64,000 nucleotides of DNA from positions 124,001 through 188,000 of the forward strand of contig JAJFJQ010000028.1 of the NCBI GenBank assembly GCA_021773835.1. The letters run 5' to 3'. A program made the translations under genes and the position numbers. Position 1 is the stretch's first letter; the number at the start of each line of letters is the position of its first letter. Positions 55,694 through 64,000 of the stretch are shown piece after piece. A model generated the notes under the pieces. It was given only the letters and a program-made list of their open reading frames with translations. It did not search any database and was not told the DNA's origin. This DNA is from Gammaproteobacteria bacterium. Lineage in GTDB: Bacteria; Pseudomonadota; Gammaproteobacteria; Ga0077536.

Positions 55694-56534
55694 TGACCTG
55701 AATATTGTCTATTAATCGGGCATTGCCCAGCCACGCCGCCGTTAGGATCGATAACTCTCTATCCCCGAGAGTTGCTTCCATGAGATCGGAAGAGCGTCGA
55801 ATGCTGAAATATTCGGGTTTAAAACCCGATTCCTTGAGGCGTGCAAAACAACTTGCCTCTATTTCTCTGAAGTCTGCGTTGGGAACATTGGCCGCGGTGC
55901 TCGCCCTTTTTAAGGTCTGATGAATGATCGGTGCGATCGTACGCTCATCGTCGTTTAAATAACTGTTTCTGGAACTCATCGCCAAGCCGTCTGCTTCGCG
56001 GATGATCGGCTTGCCGACGATCTCTATTGGGATGCATAGATCGTCCACCATGCGCCGGATGACCATCAGCTGTTGCAGGTCTTTTTCACCGAATAAAGCG
56101 TAATCAGGCTGCACGCTGAAAAATAGCTTCGTTACCACTGTAGCGACGCCGGTAAAGTGCCCGGGGCGATACTCACCGCATAGAATATTAGACAAGCTAG
56201 GAACGGTCACCCGCGTATCTTCTTCCATACCTCCGGGATAAAGTTCTTTAAGGTTGGGCGCGAATAATACATCCAAGCCGATGCGCGTGAGCTTGTCTTG
56301 ATCGGCTTCTAAGGTGCTCGGATATGTCGCGTAATCTTCGCCTTTACCAAATTGGATGGGATTGACAAAGATGCTGACGACAGTCCGATCTGCCATACCG
56401 CGCGCATGTTTCAGGAGCGATATGTGCCCATCGTGAAGGTTGCCCATCGTTGGAACAAACGCAATTCGCTCTCCGTTGCGTCTCCATTGAGCAACAATTT
56501 TTCGCAACTGAGCGGTGTTGAAAATAGTATCCAT
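55680..56534 (-). CDS. panC: Pantothenate synthetase
   Basis: A 284-residue enzyme that joins pantoate and beta-alanine with ATP. The family motifs VPTMGNLHDGHISLL (HxGH-type), SIFVNPIQFG, FGEKDLQQLMVIRRMV and MSSRNSYL (KMSKS-like) are all present. Length is normal. The usual partner panB, making the pantoate precursor, is not between this gene and folK, where only 156 non-coding bases remain. Confidence 0.96.
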   Translation of the reverse strand: MDTIFNTAQLRKIVAQWRRNGERIAFVPTMGNLHDGHISLLKHARGMADRTVVSIFVNPIQFGKGEDYATYPSTLEADQDKLTRIGLDVLFAPNLKELYPGGMEEDTRVTVPSLSNILCGEYRPGHFTGVATVVTKLFFSVQPDYALFGEKDLQQLMVIRRMVDDLCIPIEIVGKPIIREADGLAMSSRNSYLNDDERTIAPIIHQTLKRASTAANVPNADFREIEASCFARLKESGFKPEYFSIRRSSDLMEATLGDRELSILTAAWLGNARLIDNIQVNVDE

Positions 56535-56690
56535 GATGCTTAAATCTTATGACCCGGCCCAACACGTCGTGACAGGCTTGCGTCCCCGATACGGTAGGTC
56601 ACGCATTCTATAGCGAAACGGCATCAACGCGCTCGACCTCGTTGATTCCGCAGCTTGATCGCCACAAGCGATGCGCGATTGACCGTGCAA

Positions 56691-57179
56691 CTAATCGTGT
56701 CCAAGGCGGACCAGTGTTTGATCCTGCATTTGTGCGGCGAGATCGCTCACGCACACACCATTAGGGAGGATGAGGTCTGGCATGATCTCCGCCAGTGGAA
56801 CGACGACGAAGGGACGTTCAGTCAGACCCCGATGGGGGATCCGAAGTGTATCGGTATATATTGACTCTTCCCCGAATAGCAGTATATCGAGATCGAGTGT
56901 CCGTGGACCCCACCGCACACCAGTTCGCACCCGGTCATGATCTCGCTCAATATCTTGCAAGCGCCGTAGCAAATTCACGCTACCGAGTGGCGTCTCGATC
57001 ATGACCACGGCATTCACGTAATTCGGTTGATCAGGCGGACCCATCGGTGGACTTGAGTAGAGCGACGAGGTACGTTTGAGTGAAATATCGTCCGCGCGTT
57101 CCATCGCCCCAATTGCAGAGCGTACTTGCGCTTGCGGATCGCGCAAGTTGCTGCCAATACCAATGAACGCGTTATTAAT
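56691..57179 (-). CDS. folK: 2-amino-4-hydroxy-6-hydroxymethyldihydropteridine pyrophosphokinase, probable ATT start
   Basis: A 162-residue folate-pathway enzyme that transfers pyrophosphate from ATP to 6-hydroxymethyl-dihydropterin. The catalytic signature RWGPRTLDLDILLFG with its Mg-binding Asp pair, and the SSLYSSPPMGPPDQPNYVNAV substrate segments, are intact. The essential first strand AFIGIGSNLRDP lies upstream of the only ordinary start (TTG 57146). The frame is open only from 57200, since a TGA occurs at 57203-57201. The single codon that gives a normal N-terminus is ATT at 57179, preceded seven bases earlier by GCAGG. pcnB ends 14 bases upstream. Confidence 0.9.
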   Translation of the reverse strand: MNNAFIGIGSNLRDPQAQVRSAIGAMERADDISLKRTSSLYSSPPMGPPDQPNYVNAVVMIETPLGSVNLLRRLQDIERDHDRVRTGVRWGPRTLDLDILLFGEESIYTDTLRIPHRGLTERPFVVVPLAEIMPDLILPNGVCVSDLAAQMQDQTLVRLGHD

Positions 57180-57193
57180 TTTCGAGCCTGCTG

Positions 57194-58561
57194 CTACGAA
57201 TCATTGGCCTTTTTCCGCCGCGACCGCGGTCGTCGTCGATTTCGAGAAGGTGAACGTAACTCCGCAACCATCGCCTCGCGACCTGCACCGTCCACGTCTT
57301 GGAACTTTGTCCACCAGTCACCAAGCTCTACCAGAGGTTCTCCTGCTTGCGCCCGCAATAACAAAAAATCGTACGCCGCGCGAAACCGGATATGCTCGAG
57401 CAGATTCTCGGCATGCTTACGAGTGCGCTTGGCCAAGCGTGCTTGGAAGAACCAAATTTCGCGCGCGATGGTGGTGAAGCGCCGAGGGATCGCCACGTTC
57501 TTCACCTGCTCGGAAACAACCTCGTCCGCTGCCAAGCGAAAGGCCTCCGACTCATGCATCCCCTCATCAATCAGACGCTCGCGACGCTTAACCATTGCTC
57601 CCCACAGGATCGCGGCGAATATAAACGCCGGATTCACCGATTGCGATTGCGCAAGCCGCCGATCGGTGTTGCGCAAAGCGGCAACTACGAGGTTGTAGGC
57701 AACTTCATCTTCAATAAAACTCTGATTCGGAAGCGGGTATAGATACTCGAACAAACCGAATTCGCGGAGCGCTTCAAACGTCCCTAGACCATTTCCCGAA
57801 TGAAACAGCTTTAGCGACTCGTCGAATAAACGGGCGGGCGCGATTTCACTCAACAGCATTCCGTAGCTGTCAAACGCCGCGCGTGTTGCATCATCAATTT
57901 GTAAATCGAGTTTCGTTGCAAAGCGGATCGCACGCAACATCCGGACCGGGTCCTCGCGGTAGCGCACGGCCGGATCGCCAATCAGGCGGAGTCGGCGGTG
58001 CTTAATATCCTCCACGCCACCGACGTAGTCGGCAATCGAGTAGTCGCTGATATTGTAATACAGCGCGTTGACCGTAAAATCGCGACGCCACACGTCTTCA
58101 TCGATATCACCGTAGACATTATCGCGAAGGATCCGACCCGTATCTGCGATTGACGCACCGTCCTCATTGCCCTCATGCCCTGCTCGAAACGTGGCGACTT
58201 CGATGACTTCTCGCCCAAAGCGCACGTGCGCAAGTCTAAATCGGCGACCAATTAAGCGGCTATTGCGGAATAGCTCTCGAATTTGTTCCGGGTGTGCATC
58301 GGTCGCGATATCAAAATCTTTCGGTTCGCGCTCCAACAGGATGTCTCGTACGGCTCCACCGACCAGAAACGCCTTGTAACCAGCGCGATCGAGCCGATTG
58401 AGGACTTTCAGAGCGCTGTCTGATATCTGGCTTCGGGAAACCGAGTGTTCGCTACGTGGGTATATTTTCGGCGTCGGCATTAACGGCTCTTTTGTTGTCG
58501 CCGGATGCGACTTCCGACTTCGGCGCGGTCGGGAGGTAAATAAATTGCTGAAAAAACTCAA
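57194..58561 (-). CDS. pcnB: Poly(A) polymerase I
   Basis: A 455-residue enzyme (from TTG 58561) that adds 3' poly(A) tails to RNA and promotes decay. The nucleotidyltransferase core shows LVGGAVRDILLEREPKDFD with the metal-binding Asp pair, then GRRFRLAHVRFGREVIEVATF, RRDFTVNALYY, and YREDPVRMLRAIRFA. The basic tail (SRNRRRPRSRRKK) is typical of PcnB and argues against a CCA-adding enzyme. The start is unsettled: TTG 58561 matches the family length but has no ribosome site, while AGGAGG at 58610-58605 precedes in-frame ATT 58600 and ATA 58597. ATG 58480 is also possible. Confidence 0.93.
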   Translation of the reverse strand: MSFFSNLFTSRPRRSRKSHPATTKEPLMPTPKIYPRSEHSVSRSQISDSALKVLNRLDRAGYKAFLVGGAVRDILLEREPKDFDIATDAHPEQIRELFRNSRLIGRRFRLAHVRFGREVIEVATFRAGHEGNEDGASIADTGRILRDNVYGDIDEDVWRRDFTVNALYYNISDYSIADYVGGVEDIKHRRLRLIGDPAVRYREDPVRMLRAIRFATKLDLQIDDATRAAFDSYGMLLSEIAPARLFDESLKLFHSGNGLGTFEALREFGLFEYLYPLPNQSFIEDEVAYNLVVAALRNTDRRLAQSQSVNPAFIFAAILWGAMVKRRERLIDEGMHESEAFRLAADEVVSEQVKNVAIPRRFTTIAREIWFFQARLAKRTRKHAENLLEHIRFRAAYDFLLLRAQAGEPLVELGDWWTKFQDVDGAGREAMVAELRSPSRNRRRPRSRRKKANDS

Positions 58562-58572
58562 TGGGTGTCCGG

Positions 58573-58600
58573 TTGTTGCGGCCGTATTGGTGCTTATAAT
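58573..58600 (+). promoter_or_regulatory. Promoter of the tRNA-Glu gene
   Basis: A perfect TATAAT at 58595-58600 follows TTGTTG at 58573-58578 with 16 bases between, predicting a start near 58607, about 11 bases before the mature tRNA. It overlaps the opposite-strand 5' end of pcnB, including its AGGAGG ribosome site just beyond, so activity of the two should interfere. Confidence 0.75.
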
Positions 58601-58617
58601 AGCACCTCCTCCAGTAC

Positions 58618-58693
58618 GCTCCCTTCGTCTAGTGGCCTAGGACGTCGGCCTCTCACGCCGAAAACAGGGGTTCAAGTCCCCTAGGGAGCGCCA
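58618..58693 (+). tRNA. tRNA-Glu, anticodon CTC
   Basis: A 76-base cloverleaf with acceptor GCTCCCT/AGGGAGC, discriminator G and encoded CCA. The anticodon loop CTCTCAC gives CTC at 58652-58654, reading GAG; the T-arm contains GGTTCAAGTCC. It follows the usual tRNA-Glu pattern (CTTCGTCTAG in the D-arm). E. coli has only the TTC form, so this is an extra GAG-specific isoacceptor. Confidence 0.95.
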
Positions 58694-58800
58694 ATAATTC
58701 CGCAGTCGCGCCTATGAGCGGCATGCAGTACGGTCAGTAATTCGAATGTTATAGCCGGGCGCGTGTTCTCGCGACGCCCATAAAACGCGACAATAACCCC

Positions 58801-59232
58801 ATGACACAATCGAACCGCGATCTGGGCTCTGCACCATCAATCCTCCGCCTATTCGGGTCAATTTTGTATGACATCATCGCGCTCACAGCGATCTGGTTTT
58901 TTGCTGCATTGGCCGTGGTGATTATCCGTCAGGGTGAAGCAGTCGGTGCCGGCAATAGTTTATTTATGGCCTACCTGCTGGCGGTGGCTTACGCCTATTT
59001 CGGATTCTGTTGGACTCGGGGCGGCCAGACGCTCGGGATGAAGTCGTGGAAGATCCGCTTGGTGGACAGCGAGACTAATCAATCCATCGGGTGGGCGCGC
59101 GCCGCGACTAGATGTACCGCCGCGTTGCTATCGTTGGGCGCCGTCGGGATCGGATTTATCTGGATGGTGTTCGACACCGATTCACGCACCTGGCACGATC
59201 GGATGTCCGGCTCGCATTTGCTCAGAGAGTAG
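58801..59232 (+). CDS. RDD-family membrane protein
   Basis: A 143-residue inner-membrane protein with three hydrophobic segments (YDIIALTAIWFFAALAVVII, SLFMAYLLAVAYAYFGFCW and ALLSLGAVGIGFIWMVF). The TRGGQTLGMKSWKIRLVD stretch and the DSRTWHDRMSGSHLL ending are typical of RDD proteins, though the first helix carries Y-D rather than R-x-x-x-x-D. Small RDD proteins next to lptG/pepA are common; some act in cation export, but the function here is not known. It is convergent with lptG, 38 bases apart. Confidence 0.85.
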   Translation: MTQSNRDLGSAPSILRLFGSILYDIIALTAIWFFAALAVVIIRQGEAVGAGNSLFMAYLLAVAYAYFGFCWTRGGQTLGMKSWKIRLVDSETNQSIGWARAATRCTAALLSLGAVGIGFIWMVFDTDSRTWHDRMSGSHLLRE

Positions 59233-59270
59233 AAGTGGTCTTACCGTTATCCGCGACTCAGCTAGGCAGC

Positions 59271-60335
59271 TTAGGCAGTACGCAGCAAAAGAACGATACC
59301 GATTATGCTCATTACAAGTGCGGGTCCACCCGCACTGAGCGCCGGCGCGACATCGTAGACTATGCCGAGATGCCCCGATGCCTGGTTTATCAAATGGAAC
59401 CCGAGCCCAATCAGTCCGCCGATCAAAACGCGCTGCCCGATGGTGGTAGATCGGTCCGCGCGTAAGACCATCGGGATGGCTAGAAACACCATCACGGCAC
59501 TTGCGAACGGGTAGGTCAACTTAACCCATAAGGCGTGCTCATAACGTTCGGCGGTTTGCCCGTTGTCATTCAAAAATCGAATGTATTTGACCAGGGTCCA
59601 TACCGAAAGCGAGTCCGGTTGAATGGCGACCATCGCGATCAAATCCGGTCGTAACAATGAATCCCATGCGGCGCGATCGACGACCACCCTTTCGACGCCA
59701 GTGTCGGATAAATTCGTTTGCGAAATCCCCTCTAATATCCATTGGCCATCCGTGTAGCGCGCGTGTTTAGCGTGCGTGCTCGTACGAAGTTCGCTGTTGG
59801 CATCGAATTCGTAGATGAAAATATCCTTGATTTGGTTTCCTGGCATGATCTCGCGAATGTTGATGTAGCTGTCTCCATCACGCGCCCAAAACCCGTTCTG
59901 CGTTTTCAAAGCAATTCGGTCGTTAATGGCCATAGAACGATATTGCCTTGCGTAGGTCTCCGTGGAAGGCGCGAGCAGTTCTCCGACCAACACCGCCACC
60001 GCGACGAACAACGCCCCTGCTTTCATCACCGATACGACTACCTTTAGCTTCGATACGCCAGCACAGCGTATGACGGTGATCTCGCCATTGCGCATCATCG
60101 CGCCGAGGCCAAGTAGTGAACCGATCAATGCAGCCATCGGAAACAATTCGTAGGCGAGTGAGGGTGCGCTCAAAAAAACAAACACAAAGGCTTGAACGAT
60201 GCCGTACGAGCCACGCCCAACGGCATCTAGCTCATCGATAAGTGCAAAAAAGGTAAAGATACCAAGCAGCGCAAATAGGACGGTTACGGTCGATGCGACT
60301 ACGTTGGTGGCAATGTATCTATCGATCGTTCTCAC
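59271..60335 (-). CDS. lptG: Lipopolysaccharide export permease LptG
   Basis: A 354-residue inner-membrane subunit of the LptB2FG transporter that extracts lipopolysaccharide and passes it to LptC. Six membrane segments flank a periplasmic beta-jellyroll domain (about residues 125-250). The N-terminus TIDRYIATNVVASTVTVL and ELFPMAALIGSLLGLGAMM with its coupling-helix GEITVIRCAG are family signatures. GTG 60335 gives the usual start; TTG 60380 would add 15 residues. The partner lptF, normally between lptG and the divergent pepA, is absent: only about 140 bases separate them. Confidence 0.93.
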   Translation of the reverse strand: MRTIDRYIATNVVASTVTVLFALLGIFTFFALIDELDAVGRGSYGIVQAFVFVFLSAPSLAYELFPMAALIGSLLGLGAMMRNGEITVIRCAGVSKLKVVVSVMKAGALFVAVAVLVGELLAPSTETYARQYRSMAINDRIALKTQNGFWARDGDSYINIREIMPGNQIKDIFIYEFDANSELRTSTHAKHARYTDGQWILEGISQTNLSDTGVERVVVDRAAWDSLLRPDLIAMVAIQPDSLSVWTLVKYIRFLNDNGQTAERYEHALWVKLTYPFASAVMVFLAIPMVLRADRSTTIGQRVLIGGLIGLGFHLINQASGHLGIVYDVAPALSAGGPALVMSIIGIVLLLRTA

Positions 60336-60476
60336 GGAGCCCAGGATTTCCGATCGACGTTTTTGCGCCCCTGGAGGCAAACGAATACACTTTCCGAACA
60401 GGTAAATCCGAACTCGCGAATAATATCGCTGATCGGTTTAATCGAATTCCGTAGTCCCGAGACCATGAGGTGAAAG

Positions 60477-61982
60477 ATGGACATTTCAATCAAGCGCGGT
60501 GCGCCAGGCAAGATCAAAACTGCATGCATCGTTGCCGCTGTGTATAGCGGAAAAAGCCTAGGGGAGTGCGCAGCGGCTCTGGACCGCTCCAGCCGAGGCG
60601 GCTTGAGTCGTTTATCCAAACGTGGCGATATCCGCGGGCAGCTTGCCGAGGTGCTCATGGTACCAGACGCATCTGGCTTGGAGGCCGATAGGGTACTGCT
60701 GATCGGCGCGGGTAAACGGTCTGGAATCACCGCGGCAGAATACGTCAAGCTGACCCGAAAAGCAGCCAGCGCCGTAGTTGGAGCGGGCCTCAAAAACGCG
60801 TTGACGGCCTTAACCGAGGTCGCCGTCAAGGGGCGTGACGATAGCTGGAAGATCCAACAACAGGTCTTGGCCTTTGAGGCCGCATCCTATCGATTCGACG
60901 AATTTAAGACGCGGACCAAATCCAAAGCCGCCCGATTCACCCGCCTGAATCTGTTGCTCGCAGATGAACAGGAGAGTCTTCTTGCGGACGAAGCTCGTAT
61001 TAGCGCCAGTCTTGTCAACGGACTCAAACTGACGAAAGACCTCGCCAACACGCCGGCGAATTACTGCACACCTACTCACCTGGCGGATCAAGCGAAATCT
61101 TTGGGTAAGCAATTTAAGTCGCTTGGTGTTGAGGTTCTCACTGAGGCCGCGATGGAAAAGCTAGGAATGGGATCGCTGTTATCGGTGTCGCGCGGCAGCG
61201 AACAGCCGGCAAAACTAATCATTCTGAAACACAATGGTGGACCCAAAAACGCGAAGCCCGTTGTGCTTGTCGGAAAAGGCGTAACCTTTGACTCTGGTGG
61301 TATATCCATTAAACCGGGTCCCGCCATGGACGAGATGAAATACGACATGTGTGGCGCCGCGACGGTGTTCGGGGTGCTCTCTACCGTCGCCGAAGCCGAG
61401 TTACCGATCAACGTCATTGGGGTTATACCGGCCACTGAGAATCTACCCGACGGTAAGGCAACCAAACCGGGCGACATTGTAACAAGCATGTCCGGGCAAA
61501 CCATTGAGGTCTTGAATACAGATGCCGAGGGTCGACTCATACTGTGTGACGCATTGACCTATTGCGAGCGTTTCGAGCCCGATGTCGTGGTAGACATAGC
61601 GACGTTAACAGGTGCGTGCATTATCGCACTTGGCCACACAACCAGCGCACTGATGAGCAACAACGATGACTTAGCCGATGACTTGCTTGCCGCGGGGCAA
61701 ACCAGCGGTGACCGTGCGTGGCGCCTACCGTTGTGGGATGAGTATCAGCAACTCATTGACAGCCCATTTGCGGACATCGCGAACGTCGGTGGACGTGCGG
61801 CCGGTAGCATCACTGCCGCCTGCTTCCTCGCTCGTTTCACCAAGAAATACCGCTGGGCGCACCTTGATATCGCCGGCACTGCATGGCGTAGCGGAAAACC
61901 GAAGGGCGCAACGGGCCGACCCGTATCACTGTTGGTGCAGTTCCTTCGATCACGACTGGAATCACGCGCGCAGGAAGGCTGA
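60477..61982 (+). CDS. pepA: Leucyl aminopeptidase
   Basis: A 501-residue two-metal M17 aminopeptidase, a cytoplasmic hexamer that in E. coli also acts as a DNA-binding recombination accessory and regulator. Metal ligands lie in VGKGVTFDSGGISIKPG (Lys, Asp) and NTDAEGRLILCDAL (Asp, Glu), with the Arg of the latter also catalytic. Length is standard. It is divergent from lptG. holC starts four bases after its stop. Confidence 0.96.
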   Translation: MDISIKRGAPGKIKTACIVAAVYSGKSLGECAAALDRSSRGGLSRLSKRGDIRGQLAEVLMVPDASGLEADRVLLIGAGKRSGITAAEYVKLTRKAASAVVGAGLKNALTALTEVAVKGRDDSWKIQQQVLAFEAASYRFDEFKTRTKSKAARFTRLNLLLADEQESLLADEARISASLVNGLKLTKDLANTPANYCTPTHLADQAKSLGKQFKSLGVEVLTEAAMEKLGMGSLLSVSRGSEQPAKLIILKHNGGPKNAKPVVLVGKGVTFDSGGISIKPGPAMDEMKYDMCGAATVFGVLSTVAEAELPINVIGVIPATENLPDGKATKPGDIVTSMSGQTIEVLNTDAEGRLILCDALTYCERFEPDVVVDIATLTGACIIALGHTTSALMSNNDDLADDLLAAGQTSGDRAWRLPLWDEYQQLIDSPFADIANVGGRAAGSITAACFLARFTKKYRWAHLDIAGTAWRSGKPKGATGRPVSLLVQFLRSRLESRAQEG

Positions 61983-61986
61983 ATTC

Positions 61987-62430
61987 GTGACCCGGGTTGA
62001 TTTTTATGTGCTCGAAAACCCAGACGAGCGGCAACACCGACATCTCATTTGCCGATTAACCGAAAAGGCGTGGCGTGAAGGACGGCTCGTCCATATCCGC
62101 TGCGACAGTACACAGAGTGCGGAAGCGCTCGATGACCTTCTTTGGACCTATAAAGACACATCGTTTTTACCACACGCAAGACAGGACACCGCCGACGCCA
62201 CGGAAGTCCCGGTAACGCTTGGCCACGACGGCCAAATGCCTACCACCAGCGATGTCTTGATAAATTTAGGCCTTGAGGTACCGGAATATTTCAGCCGTTT
62301 CGAACGTGTAATGGAAACGACCGGCAGTGACCCGGATGCGCGCAACGCGGCACGTGAACGCTACCGCTTCTATCAGGAACGCGGTTACGCGCTCAATACT
62401 CATAAATTGGATCCGCATGATGGCCGATGA
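61987..62430 (+). CDS. holC: DNA polymerase III chi subunit
   Basis: A 147-residue clamp-loader accessory protein that binds single-stranded DNA-binding protein. The N-terminus [10 protein letters not shown], the [18 protein letters not shown] segment, and the diagnostic [14 protein letters not shown] with its FIPH-like motif are clear. It begins at GTG 61987, four bases after pepA. Its end overlaps the start of the ValS reading frame by 14 bases, the usual holC-valS order. Confidence 0.93.
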   Translation: MTRVDFYVLENPDERQHRHLICRLTEKAWREGRLVHIRCDSTQSAEALDDLLWTYKDTSFLPHARQDTADATEVPVTLGHDGQMPTTSDVLINLGLEVPEYFSRFERVMETTGSDPDARNAARERYRFYQERGYALNTHKLDPHDGR

Positions 62431-64000
62431 TCCCAAATCCAACAGCGTCGATACCGAGGGCTTAGATAGCACGATCGACCAACTCGAATTGCTACTGGAA
62501 AGTAAACGGGAGTTATTAAACGAAGTAAACGCCGGAATGCGCCCACCAAGCGGCGTCAAGATCCCGCGTTTGACCGATAAGGTCGTTGCCGTACGCGATT
62601 TAAAATTTTCCGTTGCCGAGCCAAAAATTACTGCACGCGATGATTCGAACAGTGATTCGATTGAGTCGCAACCCGATATAACGGCGCTAATCGATGATGT
62701 TAAGCGGGCCGTCGGCGAAAACATGCAGCAAGCGTTTGCCGAATTAAAAGCCGACGTCGTGGCTGAGATTAAGCGCGAGGTGATCGGCTCCGTAGGCAAT
62801 AATGGACATCGCGATCTAACCGACAGTGCCGAAACCCCGGCACCCATCCCACCGCCAACCACGGAACTTCAAAAGGTGCCTAAACAACCGTCCATGGACA
62901 AGACCTACGACCCGCACACGATCGAATCTGATCGTTACGAACACTGGGAAAACGCCGGCTACTTCCAACCGCGTGGTGCCGGCGAACCGTATTGCATCAT
63001 GTTGCCGCCACCAAACGTCACCGGCTCCCTACATATGGGACACGCCTTCCAAGACACGTTAATGGACGCGCTAACCCGTTATAAGCGCATGCAAGGCATG
63101 CGCGCGTTATGGCAATGCGGAACGGATCATGCCGGGATCGCAACGCAAATGGTTGTAGAGCGTCGTCTGGAACAAGACGGAATTTCTCGCCGTGAAATGG
63201 GTCGTGAAAAATTTATCGACGCTGTGTGGCAATGGAAAGCTGAATCTGGTGGCACGATCACTAAGCAACTTCGCCGCATGGGTGCGTCGATGGACTGGAG
63301 TCGTGAACGGTTTACTTTGGACGAGGACCTGTCGCACGCGGTAACAGAGGTATTTATCCGCCTTTATGAAGAGGATCTTATTTATCGCGGGAAACGACTC
63401 GTCAATTGGGATCCCGTTCTGCGCACCGCCATCTCAGACCTAGAGGTCATTGCGGAAGAAGAGAACGGCAATTTGTGGCACATCCGTTACCCCCTGGCTG
63501 ACGGTGCGGGTCACGTGGTTGTCGCGACCACCCGACCGGAAACGATGCTTGGGGATACTGCGGTCGCGGTACATCCAAATGATGATCGCTACCGCCGGAT
63601 CATTGGAAAATCTATTCAACTCCCACTGTGCGATCGCACCATCCCAATCATTGCAGACAATTATGTGGATCCCGAATTTGGCTCCGGCGCCGTCAAGATC
63701 ACCCCCGCGCACGACTTTAATGATTATGAGGTTGGTAAACGACACGGACTGGCGCAGATCAACGTGTTCACCGACAGCGCAGCTATCAATGACAACGCAC
63801 CGGCGGCATATCGAGGACTCGACCGGTATACCGCTCGCGAACGCGTCATCGCCGACCTCGAGGCGTTGAATCTCGTTGCACGCATCGATGCGCACAAACT
63901 GACGGTACCGCGTGGCGACCGCTCACGTGCGGTGGTCGAGCCCTATCTAACCGATCAGTGGTTTGTTCGTATCGAGCCGTTGGCAACGCCCGCGATTGCG
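62417..64000 (+). CDS. valS: Valyl-tRNA synthetase with an in-frame 159-codon N-terminal extension (3' end beyond window)
   Basis: A single open frame runs from ATG 62417 (or 62420) to the window edge, 528 codons. From ATG 62894 it is a normal Val[18 protein letters not shown], the HIGH motif [32 protein letters not shown] and editing-domain [16 protein letters not shown]. The preceding 159 codons encode an acidic segment with two likely helices ([17 protein letters not shown] and [17 protein letters not shown]), an IPRLTDKV motif, and a proline-rich linker. In related bacteria a separate small protein of this sort may sit between holC and valS. No ribosome site is seen within ten bases of 62894, so a true fusion is possible. 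Confidence 0.9.
   Translation, partial: MMADDPKSNSVDTEGLDSTIDQLELLLESKRELLNEVNAGMRPPSGVKIPRLTDKVVAVRDLKFSVAEPKITARDDSNSDSIESQPDITALIDDVKRAVGENMQQAFAELKADVVAEIKREVIGSVGNNGHRDLTDSAETPAPIPPPTTELQKVPKQPSMDKTYDPHTIESDRYEHWENAGYFQPRGAGEPYCIMLPPPNVTGSLHMGHAFQDTLMDALTRYKRMQGMRALWQCGTDHAGIATQMVVERRLEQDGISRREMGREKFIDAVWQWKAESGGTITKQLRRMGASMDWSRERFTLDEDLSHAVTEVFIRLYEEDLIYRGKRLVNWDPVLRTAISDLEVIAEEENGNLWHIRYPLADGAGHVVVATTRPETMLGDTAVAVHPNDDRYRRIIGKSIQLPLCDRTIPIIADNYVDPEFGSGAVKITPAHDFNDYEVGKRHGLAQINVFTDSAAINDNAPAAYRGLDRYTARERVIADLEALNLVARIDAHKLTVPRGDRSRAVVEPYLTDQWFVRIEPLATPAIA

Noticed and set aside
57126-57698. 190-codon plus-strand frame opposite pcnB/folK
   Set aside because: Antisense shadow of pcnB with arginine-rich composition and no start signals.
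60332-60829. Minus-strand frame of 165 codons upstream of lptG, checked as a possible lptF remnant
   Set aside because: It has no membrane segments or LptF motifs and lies mostly antisense to pepA; it is a shadow frame.
61678-61986. Upstream in-frame extension of holC
   Set aside because: It overlaps pepA in another frame; HolC's conserved N-terminus begins at GTG 61987, four bases after the pepA stop.

Overview
The window looks like chromosomal DNA of a free-living gammaproteobacterium. The main evidence is gene order. The blocks mrcA / pilMNOPQ-aroKB-dgt-damX-gltBD-hemE, argS next to priA, miaB-ybeZ-ybeY-corC-lnt, pcnB-folK-panC, and lptG / pepA-holC-valS are all typical of that class. I cannot name a genus from sequence alone. 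No insertion sequences, phage genes, CRISPR arrays or rRNA were seen. Coding density is high, with many overlapping stop/start pairs (TAATG, ATGA, TAGTG) and two convergent gene pairs whose stop codons interlock.

Bases 1-9.9 kb are an accessory catabolic region. A three-gene plus-strand set encodes a four-cluster ferredoxin, a tungsten/molybdenum aldehyde:ferredoxin oxidoreductase family protein and a MoaD-like sulfur carrier. Facing it is a minus-strand set: exported hydrolase, luciferase-like flavin oxidoreductase, PaaI-type thioesterase, the phenylacetyl-CoA epoxidase subunits PaaA, PaaB, PaaC and PaaE (PaaD is missing), and a hormone-sensitive-lipase-type esterase. Together they could take an aromatic aldehyde such as phenylacetaldehyde to the acid and, after CoA ligation elsewhere, to the ring epoxide; this link is inference.

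Bases 10-21 kb are mixed signalling and small-function genes: a diguanylate cyclase, a cupin, a cyclic-nucleotide-domain HDOD protein, DUF502, a secreted gluzincin-like peptidase, a Sel1-repeat protein, a secreted six-cysteine peptide with a duplicated cysteine pattern, a YrfG-type nucleotidase, TrmB, a metallo-beta-lactamase-fold hydrolase, a response regulator, tRNA-Gly(CCC) and an HD hydrolase.

Bases 21-46 kb are core housekeeping genes: SPOR protein, argS, priA and mrcA on the minus strand, then divergently the type IV pilus assembly operon with a strong terminator, the shikimate genes aroKB, a dNTPase, an AAA-SPOR DamX-like protein, glutamate synthase and hemE. From 46 to 64 kb come a DUF368 (PopT-type) transporter, an NhaP antiporter with a cyclic-nucleotide domain, the miaB-lnt block, panC, folK, pcnB, tRNA-Glu(CTC), an RDD protein, lptG, pepA, holC and the first part of valS.

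Points that most deserve a second look are: folK appears to start at ATT; pcnB has a perfect Shine-Dalgarno next to an ATT/ATA codon, overlapping the promoter of the divergent tRNA-Glu; ValS is in frame with a 159-codon N-terminal extension that overlaps holC; the twin-motif cysteine-rich peptide; and three canonical clusters each lacking one expected member (paaD, panB, lptF).
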